Origin: Alcanivorax sp.
Lineage (GTDB): Bacteria > Pseudomonadota > Gammaproteobacteria > Pseudomonadales > Alcanivoracaceae
DNA length: 64,000 nucleotides
Assembly: GCF_019431375.1 (NCBI RefSeq)
Contig: NZ_CP080267.1
Span: forward strand, 3,808,540 to 3,872,539
Reading direction: 5' to 3'
Position 1 is the stretch's first letter. Every line of letters starts with the position of its first letter. A model generated the notes under the pieces. The model was given only the letters and a program-made list of their open reading frames with translations. It was not told the origin of the DNA and did no database searches. A program made the translations under genes and the position numbers. Positions 43,340 through 53,572 of this stretch are shown here, in pieces.

Positions 43340-45532
43340 ATGCATATACAGCGTCGCTTGCTCTGCTGTGCCATCGCCTCTGCTATGGCCACTGGAGCTG
43401 CTCCGGCTTTTGCTGACCAAGCCAATGAACTGAAACCGGTGCAGATCCTGGGGGATCGCCAGAATACCTTTAGTGTTAGTGGCTCTGCCCATGTGCTCAC
43501 CAACGAAGACCTGGAAGAAAAAGAAAACACCGATGTGCACCGCATGCTGCGCGACGTGCCCGGCGTTTATTTCCAGGAAGAGGAAGGTTATGGTCTGCGC
43601 CCGAATATCGGTATCCGTGGTTCCGGTCGTGACCGCTCCAGCAAGGTTTCTCTGATGGAAGACGGGGTGCTGATTGCCCCGGCTCCCTATGCTGCCCCGG
43701 CTGCCTATTACTTCCCCAGCGCTGGTCGTTTCTACGGTGTTGAAGTGCTGAAAGGCCCGGATACCCTGCGTTATGGCCCCTTTACCGTGGGCGGTGCGAT
43801 TAACTTCCTGTCCACCCCGATTCCTGCCCGTGCTTCCGGCATGGTCAACGTGGAAGGCGGTGAAGACGGCGCCCAGCGGGCTCACGCCTACTACGGTGCT
43901 ACCGAAGGCCAGTTCGGCTTCATGCTGGAAGCGCACCAGCAACGCACTCAGGGGTTCAAGGACATCGATCGTTCCAACCGCGACGCGGGTTTTGATAAGC
44001 GTGACTATGTCGCCAAGCTGCGCTGGCAGGCGCCGGAAACCGCTGATATCCAGCAGGCGGTCGAATTGAAGCTGGAACACTCCACTGAAGTGTCCGACGA
44101 AACCTACCTGGGCTTGACCGACCGGGATTTTGAGCGTGATGCCAACCGTCGTTACGGCATGAGTGACATTGATCAGATGGATAATGATCGCGATGCGGTG
44201 TCTCTGCGTCATACCTTGGTGTTTGACGAGAGCACCCAGTTGAACTCTGTGGTGTACCGCAACGAGTTCAACCGTAATTGGTACAAGCTGGCCAGTATCG
44301 GTGGCCAGGGCATTGGCGGTTTTGTGGCGGATGCCAACGCGAATGGTGGTGCCAAACAGGCTGTTCTGCGTGGTACCGCTGATGCCACGGATCTGGTGTT
44401 CAAGAACAATAATCGTGAGTACGTTTCTGAGGGCGTGCAGACCGAACTGAACCACCGTTTCCAGACCGGTTCTGTGGACAATGATCTGATTATCGGGGCC
44501 CGTTACCACCAGGATGAAGTGGATCGCTACCAGCCCACTGATACCTTTGATCAGACCAATGGCAGCCTGGTGTATCAGACGTCCACTTTGCCCACCGGCG
44601 GTGATAACCGTCTGGAAAATGCCGATGCAATGTCTGCCTGGATCATCGACCATGCTTATGTAGGTGATTTTATTGTCACCGGCTCCCTGCGTTACGAGAA
44701 TGTGGAAAGCAAGAGCAAGCGCTGGGGTGATCCGGCTCGCAACACTGTCAGTGCCCGCACCGAAAACCGTAACGAAGAACTGATGGCTGGCCTCGGCGCT
44801 ACCTGGCTGCTTAATGACAATTGGTCTGTCCTGGCCGGTGTGCATCAGGGCTTTGCGCCGGCAGGCGCCTCTTCCCAGAAAGGCACCGATGCAGAAAAAA
44901 GCGTTAACTACGAAACCGGTTTCCGTTACTGGCAGGAAAACTTCAGTGCCGATGTGATCGCGTTCTACAGCGATTATGAAAACACCATCCAGAACTGCTC
45001 CATCGCAAACCCATGCCCGAATGGTAACGACTCCGGCACCCAGAGCTTTGGTGAATCCGAAGTGCTTGGTCTGGAAGTGGGCCTGAACAGCGTGGTCTGG
45101 AGAGGTGACAGCGGTTTGCAAGCACCTGTGCGACTGACCTATACCTACACCGATGGCGAAATCACCAAGGATGCGGATGACCTGTCCGTGCTGGATGGCG
45201 ATGTACTGCCTTACCTGCCTGAGCATCTGGCCAGCCTGACCTTCGGCCTGGAAAAGCCGGCGGCCTGGTCTGCGCTGATGTCCGTCAGCCACACCGAGGG
45301 TATGTGCATCGACAATAGCTGTGATCGTCCTGGTCAGGTAACTACGTTCAAGCGCACCAGTGATTATGTGATTGCGGATGTAGTGGCCACTTACCACGTA
45401 AACAGCGATATGGAAGTGTATGCCAAGGTGGATAACGTGTTTGACGATCAGGAAATCGTCTCCCGTGATCCCGCTGGTGCCCGTCCCAACAAGCCGCGTA
45501 CCGGCTACCTGGGTATGAAAGTGCGCTTCTAA
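43340..45532 (+). CDS. TonB-dependent outer-membrane receptor (FecA-like), iron-regulated
   Basis: 730 residues. Signal peptide to ~25, plug domain LTNEDLEEKENTDVHRMLRDVPGVYFQEEEG, RPNIGIRGSGRDRSSKVSLMEDGVLI, VEVLKGPDTLRYGPFTVGGAINF, then a 22-strand barrel ending GYLGMKVRF with the C-terminal Phe. The plug sequence resembles the FecA/ferric-citrate and related siderophore receptors. No N-terminal signalling extension is present, so it is not a FecIR-type transducer. A Fur box precedes it and a strong terminator follows. Ligand not determinable by eye. Confidence 0.93.
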   Translation: MHIQRRLLCCAIASAMATGAAPAFADQANELKPVQILGDRQNTFSVSGSAHVLTNEDLEEKENTDVHRMLRDVPGVYFQEEEGYGLRPNIGIRGSGRDRSSKVSLMEDGVLIAPAPYAAPAAYYFPSAGRFYGVEVLKGPDTLRYGPFTVGGAINFLSTPIPARASGMVNVEGGEDGAQRAHAYYGATEGQFGFMLEAHQQRTQGFKDIDRSNRDAGFDKRDYVAKLRWQAPETADIQQAVELKLEHSTEVSDETYLGLTDRDFERDANRRYGMSDIDQMDNDRDAVSLRHTLVFDESTQLNSVVYRNEFNRNWYKLASIGGQGIGGFVADANANGGAKQAVLRGTADATDLVFKNNNREYVSEGVQTELNHRFQTGSVDNDLIIGARYHQDEVDRYQPTDTFDQTNGSLVYQTSTLPTGGDNRLENADAMSAWIIDHAYVGDFIVTGSLRYENVESKSKRWGDPARNTVSARTENRNEELMAGLGATWLLNDNWSVLAGVHQGFAPAGASSQKGTDAEKSVNYETGFRYWQENFSADVIAFYSDYENTIQNCSIANPCPNGNDSGTQSFGESEVLGLEVGLNSVVWRGDSGLQAPVRLTYTYTDGEITKDADDLSVLDGDVLPYLPEHLASLTFGLEKPAAWSALMSVSHTEGMCIDNSCDRPGQVTTFKRTSDYVIADVVATYHVNSDMEVYAKVDNVFDDQEIVSRDPAGARPNKPRTGYLGMKVRF

Positions 45533-45557
45533 AGCATTCGGCTGTGGCAACATGATG

Positions 45558-45582
45558 AAAAGGGGGCTTCGGCCCCCTTTTT
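45558..45582 (+). terminator. terminator after TonB receptor
   Basis: AAGGGGGC-TTCG-GCCCCCTTTTT: stable UUCG-type tetraloop hairpin with T-run. Confidence 0.93.
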
Positions 45583-45699
45583 GCTATGGAATACCCTTGA
45601 AGCCGCATTGTTCCGGCCCCATCTGGGAGGGGCAGGGCCATCAGTGGTAGAATAGTGGCCAACCACAGCTAATACACCCCAAACCGCCAGGTAGTCAGT

Positions 45700-46035
45700 A
45701 TGGATGTTATCCAGGTCATCAAAGACCAGATCGAAAAGAACCCGGTGATCCTCTACATGAAGGGCACCCCGCAATTCCCCCAGTGCGGTTTTTCCGCCCA
45801 GGTAGTGGAAGCCATGACCGCTGTTGGCAAGCCGTTTGCCTACGTGAATATCCTGGAGGCGCCGGAAATCCGTCAGAGCCTGAAGGAATACGCCAACTGG
45901 CCGACTTACCCGCAGTTGTGGGTAGGTGGTGAGCTGGTTGGTGGCTGTGACATCATTATGGATATGTACCGTTCCGGGCAGCTCAAAGAGCTGGTGGAAG
46001 GGGCCGCAGTTGATGCGGATGAGTCCCAGTCTTGA
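45700..46035 (+). CDS. grxD: monothiol glutaredoxin (Grx4 type)
   Basis: 111 residues with the CGFS active site (PQCGFSAQVVEAM), TYPQLWVGGELVGGCDIIMDM and MKGTPQFPQCGFS, all hallmarks of Grx4. It carries and transfers [2Fe-2S] clusters, often with BolA proteins, and links iron status to Fe-S assembly. Stands alone, between two terminators. Confidence 0.96.
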   Translation: MDVIQVIKDQIEKNPVILYMKGTPQFPQCGFSAQVVEAMTAVGKPFAYVNILEAPEIRQSLKEYANWPTYPQLWVGGELVGGCDIIMDMYRSGQLKELVEGAAVDADESQS

Positions 46036-46090
46036 TTTGAGTCAGATTCCGGCAGATTTTTTCTTTTTCTTCCGAATCTTGTTCACGCAT

Positions 46091-46118
46091 AAAAAGCCCG
46101 GGTGAACCGGGTTTTTTT
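46091..46118 (+). terminator. terminator after grxD
   Basis: GCCCGG-GTGA-ACCGGGTTTTTTT hairpin with A-run before and T-run after; works for the rightward transcript. Confidence 0.85.
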
Positions 46119-46172
46119 ATGTGTGGTTACAGAAAGCTAATTAAGAATTAGTTTCAATCCTGTTTCGTTTTC

Positions 46173-46207
46173 GTTTACATTTCCGCCATTCTTTACATCG
46201 CTTACAT
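46173..46207 (+). promoter_or_regulatory. triple TTTACAT/TTACAT repeat upstream of porin
   Basis: Between the grxD terminator and the porin ATG there are three direct copies: TTTACAT near 46175, TTTACAT near 46192 and TTACAT near 46202. The ribosome site GGAAGGTGG follows. They could be regulator sites or simply AT-rich promoter sequence. Confidence 0.4.
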
Positions 46208-46224
46208 TTTGGGAAGGTGGAAAT

Positions 46225-47373
46225 ATGTTCAAGCGCACTGTCATTGCAGCTGCCATCGCGGCGTCTCCTTTTGCTGCCCACGCAGCTCAGTCTGTTGAGG
46301 ATCTGCAGAAGCAGATCGATATCCTGGCCCAGGAAGTTGAGACCCTGAAAAAGGACCAGGGGGCTGCCTCCAATCCGTTCGGCAAGGTGAGCCTGGGTGG
46401 TTACGGTGAGATCCATTACAACCACTACAACCGGGATCCCGAGTTCGGTGGCAAACAGGAAAATGACCAGATTGATGCCCATCGCTTTGTACTGTTCGTC
46501 GGCTATGATTTCACCGACAAGGTGCGCTTCTTCTCCGAAGTGGAGCTGGAGCACAGCCTGTCCGGTGACGGCAAACCCGGTGAAGTGGAGCTGGAACAGG
46601 CCTACATTGAAGTCGACACCACTGCCAATACCAAACTGAAAATGGGTCAGTTCCTGGTCCCGGTGGGCATCATCAACGAGACCCACGAGCCGGACACGTT
46701 CTACGGCGTTGAGCGTAACACCCTGGAAAAAGAAGTGATTCCCGCTACCTGGTGGGAAGCCGGTGCCATGTTCAGCCAGGACCTGGGGGCAGGCCTGACC
46801 TATGATGTGGCACTGCACTCTGGTTTGAATTTTGATGGTGGTACCCGTATTCGCAGCGGTCGCCAGAAAGTCGCCGAAGCAGACGCCAACAAAGGCGCAG
46901 CCACCGGTCGTATCCGCTATGTGGGCATCCCCGGCCTGGATCTGGCCTCTTCCATTCAGTACCAGCAGGACGTGAATCAGGACATAATCGGCACTGATGA
47001 TGTGAGCGGTCGCCTGGTGGAAGCCCATGCCCGTTACTCCATTGCCGGGGTTACCGCTACAGTTCAGAAAGCTCGTTGGGACTTCAACGGCTTTGAAGGT
47101 ACCAACAAAGACCGCCAGGAAGCCGAGCTGTACGAGCTGTCCTACCGCTTCAACGATAATGTCGGTGTATTCAGCCGTTACGAAAACATCAACCTGGCAG
47201 CGGAAGGTGGCAATGAAAGCGCCGAGCAGATGATCACTACCTTCGGTGTGAACTACTGGATCGTTCCGCAAGTCGTGGTTAAAGCTGATGTACAGAACGT
47301 TAACTACAAAGACAGCGGCGAAGATGACAAGGCTGATGACAGCATCAACCTGGGCATCGGCTGGAGCTTCTAA
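46225..47373 (+). CDS. outer-membrane porin with N-terminal coiled coil
   Basis: 382 residues. Signal peptide MFKRTVIAAAIAASPFAAHA, then a short heptad helix SVEDLQKQIDILAQEVETLKKDQ, as found in OprO/OprP-like and related trimeric porins. Sixteen-strand-type barrel follows: KVSLGGYGEIHYNHYN, RFVLFVGYDFTDKVRFFSEVELEH, KLKMGQFLVPVGIINE, closing SINLGIGWSF with terminal Phe. The substrate is not obvious; the phosphate-selective Lys set cannot be confirmed. The downstream FMN-binding gene starts 4 bp after its stop. Confidence 0.88.
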   Translation: MFKRTVIAAAIAASPFAAHAAQSVEDLQKQIDILAQEVETLKKDQGAASNPFGKVSLGGYGEIHYNHYNRDPEFGGKQENDQIDAHRFVLFVGYDFTDKVRFFSEVELEHSLSGDGKPGEVELEQAYIEVDTTANTKLKMGQFLVPVGIINETHEPDTFYGVERNTLEKEVIPATWWEAGAMFSQDLGAGLTYDVALHSGLNFDGGTRIRSGRQKVAEADANKGAATGRIRYVGIPGLDLASSIQYQQDVNQDIIGTDDVSGRLVEAHARYSIAGVTATVQKARWDFNGFEGTNKDRQEAELYELSYRFNDNVGVFSRYENINLAAEGGNESAEQMITTFGVNYWIVPQVVVKADVQNVNYKDSGEDDKADDSINLGIGWSF

Positions 47374-47376
47374 ACC

Positions 47377-47901
47377 TTGCGTTTATTGAGCTTGAAACGC
47401 GCAGCAGGACGGGCTTGGCTCGTCCTGCTGCTGTGTTTGTCTGGTTATACCTCTGCGGAAGATGTGTATCTGTCCGTTCCGGATTTCATGGCTGAACAGT
47501 TTGAAACGGTGCCGTCTCCCGCCATGCTCTGGCTGGATGATGAGCAGCGTAAGCAGGCTTTGGAACTGTCCGGTGAAGACCCCGGCTTTCGACAGCGTTA
47601 CTGGCGCCAGGAGGGTAAATCCGCCTGGGTGCTGAACGTAATTGGTCGGGATCACCCCATTACCCTTGGTATTAGCGTAGAAGCCGGTAAAATCGCAGGA
47701 CTGCGTGTGCTGATCTATCGGGAATCCAGGGGCTGGGAAGTAAGACATCCCTTCTTTACTCGTCAATTCGATCAGGCACAGCTGGAAAATGGCAGGCTGA
47801 ATCGATCCATCGACAATATTACCGGGGCAACGCTGTCAGTAAATGCGTTGCAGCGGGCGGCAAAACTGGCGCTCTGGCTGGATCAGCAACTGCCTGACTA
47901 A
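47377..47901 (+). CDS. FMN-binding domain protein, exported
   Basis: 174 residues with a TTG start 3 bases after the porin stop; GGAGC in the porin's last codons can serve as ribosome site. Signal sequence AWLVLLLCLSGYTSAEDVY, then an FMN_bind domain with the covalent-flavin motif NITGATLSV (Thr flavinylation in TGAT) and GLRVLIYRESRGWEV. Relatives pass electrons in membrane iron or quinone reductases. With the PepSY membrane protein right after it, a periplasmic electron route for ferric reduction is plausible but unproven. Flavinylation would need an ApbE, not seen here. Confidence 0.85.
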   Translation: MRLLSLKRAAGRAWLVLLLCLSGYTSAEDVYLSVPDFMAEQFETVPSPAMLWLDDEQRKQALELSGEDPGFRQRYWRQEGKSAWVLNVIGRDHPITLGISVEAGKIAGLRVLIYRESRGWEVRHPFFTRQFDQAQLENGRLNRSIDNITGATLSVNALQRAAKLALWLDQQLPD

Positions 47902-47927
47902 CATCGTTTGTTTTTTCAGGGGACTCC

Positions 47928-48659
47928 ATGGGCCTTCGCAAACCCACTCGACAGTGGCGCCGCTGGCATCGCTGGCTGGGCCTGCTTGTGGCCGTGCCGG
48001 TGTTGATTCTTTCTGTGACCGGTGTGTTGCTGAATCACATTGATGCCTTTGGCTGGTCCAACTCACCCCTCCCACCCATGTTGGCGCGCTGGTACGGAGC
48101 GCCGGTACCGGTGAATTTGCAGGGTCGACAGATAAACGGTCAGTGGTATGCCCAGACCAATGAACGTCTGTTCATCGGTGAGCGTGATGCCTTTTACTGT
48201 CAGTCACCATTCCGCGGAGCGACAAGCCCCCGAGACCTGATTATCGTGGGCTGTGGTGACGAGCTGCTGCTGCTGAATGAGGCGGGACAGGCTATTGAAC
48301 GTGTTGGCTCTGCCTTTGGGGTGCCGGCCTTTAGCGAGCTGGGCACCATAGACGGAAAGTTGGCTCTGAAAACCCCTGACGGGCTAGTCCGCTTCGACGT
48401 GGATCATCTGATCAGTGAGCGGGTTGACCCGCAGTCGCAATGGCAACCATCGACCCTGGTCCCGCTGCCGTCGGCTCTGGCGGATCAGATCCGTAGTCAG
48501 AGTGTTCCTCCTTCCCTGAATTGGCAGCGCCTGCTGCTGGATTTGCATGCGGGGCGCGTATTGGGTTTCGCCGGGCAGCTCCTGATGGACTTGGCTGCTC
48601 TGATGCTGAGTATCCTGGCGGTCACCGGAACCGTGATCTGGGCCCGTAGCCGGCGATAA
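47928..48659 (+). CDS. PepSY-associated membrane protein
   Basis: 243 residues: basic start, helix WHRWLGLLVAVPVLILSVTGVLLNH with two His as in PepSY_TM heme-reductase relatives, a periplasmic domain of ~160 residues, and a C-terminal LLLDLHAGRVLGFAGQLLMDLAALMLSILAVTGTVIW helix pair. The DLHAGR...TGTVIW pattern is the usual PepSY_TM end. Smaller than the typical 370-residue ferric reductase-like members. Pairs with the FMN-binding protein 26 bp upstream. Confidence 0.85.
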   Translation: MGLRKPTRQWRRWHRWLGLLVAVPVLILSVTGVLLNHIDAFGWSNSPLPPMLARWYGAPVPVNLQGRQINGQWYAQTNERLFIGERDAFYCQSPFRGATSPRDLIIVGCGDELLLLNEAGQAIERVGSAFGVPAFSELGTIDGKLALKTPDGLVRFDVDHLISERVDPQSQWQPSTLVPLPSALADQIRSQSVPPSLNWQRLLLDLHAGRVLGFAGQLLMDLAALMLSILAVTGTVIWARSRR

Positions 48660-48843
48660 TTTGAACGGCTGAGGGTGAATTCGCGGACATTGGCCGGCCT
48701 GCCTATTGAAAGCATGGCCATAATCCCCATGATAGTGCCATGCAGCGCGGCGGCAGCCGTTGTATTATCGCTGCTCAGATTCAATGTTGGTTCCGGCATC
48801 CTCAATGGCCGGATAGTCAATCTAGTCGTAATGGAGAGAAACA

Positions 48844-49446
48844 ATGGGCGTTCTGGTAGGTAAACCTGCACCTGATTTTACGGTTCCCGCAGTACTGGGC
48901 GATGGCAGCATCGTTGACGAATTCACCCTGTCCGAAGCCATCAAGGGCAAGTATGGTCTGGTGTTCTTCTACCCGCTGGACTTCACCTTTGTCTGCCCCT
49001 CCGAGCTGATCGCTCTGGATCACCGCATGGACGCGTTCAAAGAGCGCAACGTGGAAGTGATCGGTGTGTCCATCGATAGCCACTTTACCCACAACGCATG
49101 GCGTAACACTCCGGTCAACGAAGGCGGCATCGGCCCGGTAAAATACACCCTGGCCGCTGACATGAACCACGGCATTGCCCAGTCTTACGACGTCGAGTCC
49201 GAAGGCGGCATGGCATTCCGCGGTGTGTTCCTGATCGACCAGAACGGTGTGGTTCGCAGCCAGATCGTTAACGATCTGCCCCTGGGCCGTAACATGGACG
49301 AGCTGATTCGTCTGGTTGACGCCCTGCAGTTCCACGAAGAGCACGGTGAAGTGTGCCCGGCGGGCTGGCAGAAAGGTGATTCCGGTATGAAGGACACCCC
49401 GGACGGCGTGGCCGAGTACCTGTCTGGTAACGCAGACAAGCTGTAA
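48844..49446 (+). CDS. typical 2-Cys peroxiredoxin (Prx1/AhpC type)
   Basis: 200 residues. Peroxidatic Cys in FYPLDFTFVCPSELIALDH, resolving Cys in HGEVCPAGWQKG, and SIDSHFTHNAWRNTP with the decamer interface. GGIGPVKY and C-terminal YLS-containing tail suggest a sensitive (GGxG + YF-like) architecture. Reduces H2O2 and organic peroxides in the cytosol. Strong ribosome site (GGAGAG) and terminator. No ahpF next to it, so thioredoxin is the likely reductant. Confidence 0.95.
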   Translation: MGVLVGKPAPDFTVPAVLGDGSIVDEFTLSEAIKGKYGLVFFYPLDFTFVCPSELIALDHRMDAFKERNVEVIGVSIDSHFTHNAWRNTPVNEGGIGPVKYTLAADMNHGIAQSYDVESEGGMAFRGVFLIDQNGVVRSQIVNDLPLGRNMDELIRLVDALQFHEEHGEVCPAGWQKGDSGMKDTPDGVAEYLSGNADKL

Positions 49447-49460
49447 TAAACAGCACAAAG

Positions 49461-49493
49461 AAAAGGGGCGCCAGAAATGGCGCCCCTTTTTTG
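49461..49493 (+). terminator. terminator after peroxiredoxin
   Basis: AAAAGGGGCGCCA-GAAA-TGGCGCCCCTTTTTT: GNRA loop, 9-bp GC stem and T-run; its inverse end can serve the opposite strand. Confidence 0.95.
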
Positions 49494-49494
49494 T

Positions 49495-49561
49495 GTGTCT
49501 GACGTCGGATGTCTGACGTCAGACGCTTTTGTCGTCCGACCTCTGACCTCCGACGTCAGAC
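49495..49561. repeat. heptad-repeat element between peroxiredoxin gene and rnt
   Basis: Left arm (49495-49522): GTGTCTG, ACGTCGG, ATGTCTG, ACGTCAG. Right arm (49539-49561): ACCTCTG, ACCTCCG, ACGTCAG, ACC. The words are palindrome-prone (GACGTC). It stops 4 bp before the rnt stop codon. Confidence 0.85.
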
Positions 49562-49565
49562 CGCA

Positions 49566-50235
49566 TTAATCCAGCTGCTTCGCCAGCGTTGGCGGCATGT
49601 CCTTCGGCGGCGGGGGGGGCCAGCCGCCCAGGTCCTTGAAACGGTTGACCATGGAGCAGAACAGTTCCGCAGTACGGGTGGCATCGTAGAGCGCCGAGTG
49701 TGCCTCGCGCTGATTGAAGCGGATGCCGGCGGCCTCGCAGGCCTTGGCCAGCACGGTCTGGCCATACACCAGTCCGGCGAGGGCAGCGGTGTCGAAGCTG
49801 GAGAACGGGTGGAAGGGGTTGCGCTTGATGTCGGCGCGTTCCGATGCCGAGTTCAAGAATCCCTGATCGAAGGAAGCTGTTATGGCCCACCAGCACCGCA
49901 CGGGTGCAGCCGTGGTGCTTGATGGCCTTGCGCACCGGTTCGAATACCCCTTTCAGGGCGGTTTCCTCGGGCACCGCACCCCGTAACGGGTTGTCCGGGT
50001 CAATGCCGGTGAAATCCAGTGCCGCCTGTTCGATATTGGCCCCCGGGAAGGGGTCCACATGAAACTGGATGCGGGTGGACGGGCGCAGGTAGCCCTGGGC
50101 ATCCATATCAATCAGGACGGCGGCAATTTCCAGCAGCGCGTCAGTCTGGGCATTGAAGCCCCCGGTTTCCACATCGATAACTACAGGCAAAAAGCCCCGA
50201 AACCGCAGCGCCAGGCTGGGGTGCTGATCATTCAT
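49566..50235 (-). pseudogene. rnt: ribonuclease T, single-base frameshift
   Basis: DEDD exonuclease that trims tRNA and other RNA 3' ends; would be ~222 residues (E. coli RNase T 215). Frame 1: PVVIDVETGGFNAQTDALLE (first D-E pair) up to VLVGHNSF. Frame 2: FDQGFLNSASERADIKRNPFHPFSSFDTAALAGL, QREAHSALYDATRTAELF (HxxxxD), ending GGWPPPPPKD. Joining them needs removal of one base near 49875, where the strand reads AACAGCTTCCTTCGATCAG and AACAGCTTCTTCGATCAG would give HNSFFDQ. Start ATG 50235 has GGAG at 5 bases. Either a real knock-out or a sequencing error; everything else looks healthy. Confidence 0.88.
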
Positions 50236-50436
50236 GATCACTCCATCAGACACACAAATCCCGTCTGACTGCCCTGGGCAGCCGCGAGAGGGGGTATGCT
50301 ACCGGGAAAGCCTGCAGGGGCAACAGGCGAGAAAGCGGATCGGAGATGACGCCAGCCGGGCAGGGCGGGTACAATACGCGGCCTCGATTCACCGGGGGGC
50401 GCCTGATCCGGGGCCTCTCACATGCGGAGTCTTTCA

Positions 50437-51660
<1,224 letters not shown>

Positions 51661-51700
51661 GGCAGCCGGACGCTTTGCGTCCCGGTCTGCGAGAACAGAA

Positions 51701-51734
51701 AACCGCCGTAGCCGAGAGCTGCGGCGGTTTTTTT
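51701..51734 (+). terminator. terminator after argG
   Basis: AACCGCCGTAGC-CGAGA-GCTGCGGCGGTT with one mismatch, then TTTTT. Confidence 0.93.
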
Positions 51735-51859
51735 GTGCCCGGTGTCTGGTCTTTGCGGTTACATAACAACAAGGAAAATGCATTTAATTTGCACGGTAGT
51801 CTCAATTAGCCTGAGCGTAGCAACATACTCACAACAACAGGCTGACTGAGGATTTTGCC

Positions 51860-53263
51860 ATGACTATCGGGCAACACCGCTTTTCCATTGTTCACCTGGG
51901 GATTCTGACTCTGCTGACCGCGTCGCTGTTGAGTGGCTGTGGCGGCGGGGGCAGTGGCTCCGCCGCACCAGCCACCGGTGCCGACGAGGCCCAGCGTGAA
52001 GCGCCGCAGCAGGAGGAATCCCCTGATGAGGTCGTTGATGAGGGAGTGCCGGAAGAGACCGACGACGGGCCGCGTTCGGTGATTTTCGTGGGCAACAACT
52101 GGGAAGGCGTGATCGATGTGATCGATGCGGCCAGCTACCAGCGCCTGGGGCGCATCAGCGGTATTCCGGATCAGCAGGAACGGGAAAAAGCCATTGCCCT
52201 GAATCCGCTGGACTTTCTGTTTTTCCAGGGCATCCGGGTTCTGATCGGCGAGGGCAACCACCAGTACGTGGATGATATGTACAGCTCCCCGGATGGGCGT
52301 CTGCTGATCGTATCCCGGCCCAGTTACGCGGATGTGGTCGCCATTGATGTGGTCAGCGGCGAGATTGCCTGGCGCTTTGAGGTGGATGGCTATCGGTCCG
52401 ACCATATGGCCCTGTCACCGGATGGCACCCAGGTGGCGGTATCCGCCTCCACCGGTAATGTGGTGCATATTCTGGATGTGGAAACCGGCGAGGAGCAGGG
52501 CCGCTTCCCGTCCGGGGATTCTCCCCACGAAAACATCTATTCCGAGGATGGCGAGCGTATCTATCATGCCAGCATCGGCACCGTGTACACGCCGCTGGAC
52601 AATGAGCTGGTCGGTGATCTGACCGATGGGCTGCTGGGTGAGAACCTGCTGGATGCTACCAAGGGCGAGCGGGTGTTCCAGGTGGTCGACGCCAACAGCC
52701 TGGAAATCATCAAGCAACTGGATCTTGAAGCGGATCTGGCAGAGGCGGGTTACGAGAACCTCAGCACCGCAGTGCGGCCCATGGCCCATACCGCCGACGA
52801 ACGTTATTTCTACTTCCAGCTGTCCTTCCTGCACGGCTTTATCGAGTACGACATGCAGGAAGAGAAAGTGCTGCGACTGGCCGAGTTGCCGGACCTGACC
52901 AACGGGCTGCCCCGGGAGTTCTACGTGAATGACTCCGCCCATCACGGCATCGCCCTGAGTGCCGACGATTCGACCCTGTGCGTGGCTGGCACCATGAGCG
53001 ACTATGTGGCTCTGGTGGACCGCGAGGACTTTTCCCATCAGCTGAAAACCGGTATCGGCGAAAAGCCCTACTGGGTGACCACCAGCGCCGATGGCAACCA
53101 CTGCTATGTGTCCTGGAGCGGCACCGACCAGATGTCCGTGTTCAACTACCAGACCGGCCAGGAAGTGGCCCGCGTGGACGTGGGCGACCATCCCCAGCGA
53201 ATCCGCGAAGGCAGTGTGCCTGAGGCCTGGGTCGACGCGCAGGGCAGCCTGTTTCTGCCCTGA
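51860..53263 (+). CDS. lipoprotein with YncE-like beta-propeller
   Basis: 467 residues. Lipobox LLSGC near residue 27 followed by GGGGSGS and an acidic linker (~35-70). Then about six to seven blades of the YVTN/YncE type: VIFVGNNWEGVIDVIDA, DVVAIDVVSGEIAWRF, DHMALSPDGTQVAVSASTGNVVHILDV, HGIALSADDSTLCVAGTMSD, YWVTTSADGNHCYVSWSGTD. A lipid-anchored envelope protein, binding partner unknown. Transcribed alone, between the argG terminator and a heptad-repeat element. Confidence 0.85.
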   Translation: MTIGQHRFSIVHLGILTLLTASLLSGCGGGGSGSAAPATGADEAQREAPQQEESPDEVVDEGVPEETDDGPRSVIFVGNNWEGVIDVIDAASYQRLGRISGIPDQQEREKAIALNPLDFLFFQGIRVLIGEGNHQYVDDMYSSPDGRLLIVSRPSYADVVAIDVVSGEIAWRFEVDGYRSDHMALSPDGTQVAVSASTGNVVHILDVETGEEQGRFPSGDSPHENIYSEDGERIYHASIGTVYTPLDNELVGDLTDGLLGENLLDATKGERVFQVVDANSLEIIKQLDLEADLAEAGYENLSTAVRPMAHTADERYFYFQLSFLHGFIEYDMQEEKVLRLAELPDLTNGLPREFYVNDSAHHGIALSADDSTLCVAGTMSDYVALVDREDFSHQLKTGIGEKPYWVTTSADGNHCYVSWSGTDQMSVFNYQTGQEVARVDVGDHPQRIREGSVPEAWVDAQGSLFLP

Positions 53264-53283
53264 GTCGCGGTGCGATAACAGTA

Positions 53284-53379
53284 GTCGCGAGTTGCGAGAA
53301 GCGAGTTTCGAAAGGCAAAATCTCAAAGAGTGGGCGTTTCAGGTTTTTGCGTCTCGAAACTCGTACCTCGTCACTCGCT
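53284..53379. repeat. heptad-repeat element between propeller gene and gloA
   Basis: Left arm (53284-53311): GTCGCGA, GTTGCGA, GAAGCGA, GTTTCGA. Right arm (53352-53379): TCTCGAA, ACTCGTA, CCTCGTC, ACTCGCT. The arms pair over ~25 bp with about 20 matches, enclosing a 40-bp spacer. Nothing else recognisable in 53264-53572 apart from a run of eight C at ~53400. Confidence 0.85.
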
Positions 53380-53572
53380 TGCAACCTGATGCCGGGATCC
53401 CCCCCCGGCATGTCCGCTATGAGCGGCGATTCCCCGGATGTTTTACAGTGTTCCCCTCCGCAAATTCCACTTTTTCATTGTCAATCCAGTCCTCTGCCAC
53501 CACTATTCGCCCTGTAAACAGTAGGGGCTCCCGTGCCCGCTAAATTTGCTGATATGAGGAGCGAACCAGTCA

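Noticed and set aside
43274..45553. 759-codon minus-strand frame opposite the TonB receptor
   Set aside because: Shadow of a GC-biased gene; the plus strand encodes a full receptor with signal peptide, plug and terminal Phe.
49495..49561. GACGTC-rich stretch as a regulator operator
   Set aside because: It fits the period-7 array pattern better and lies downstream of both convergent genes, not at a promoter.
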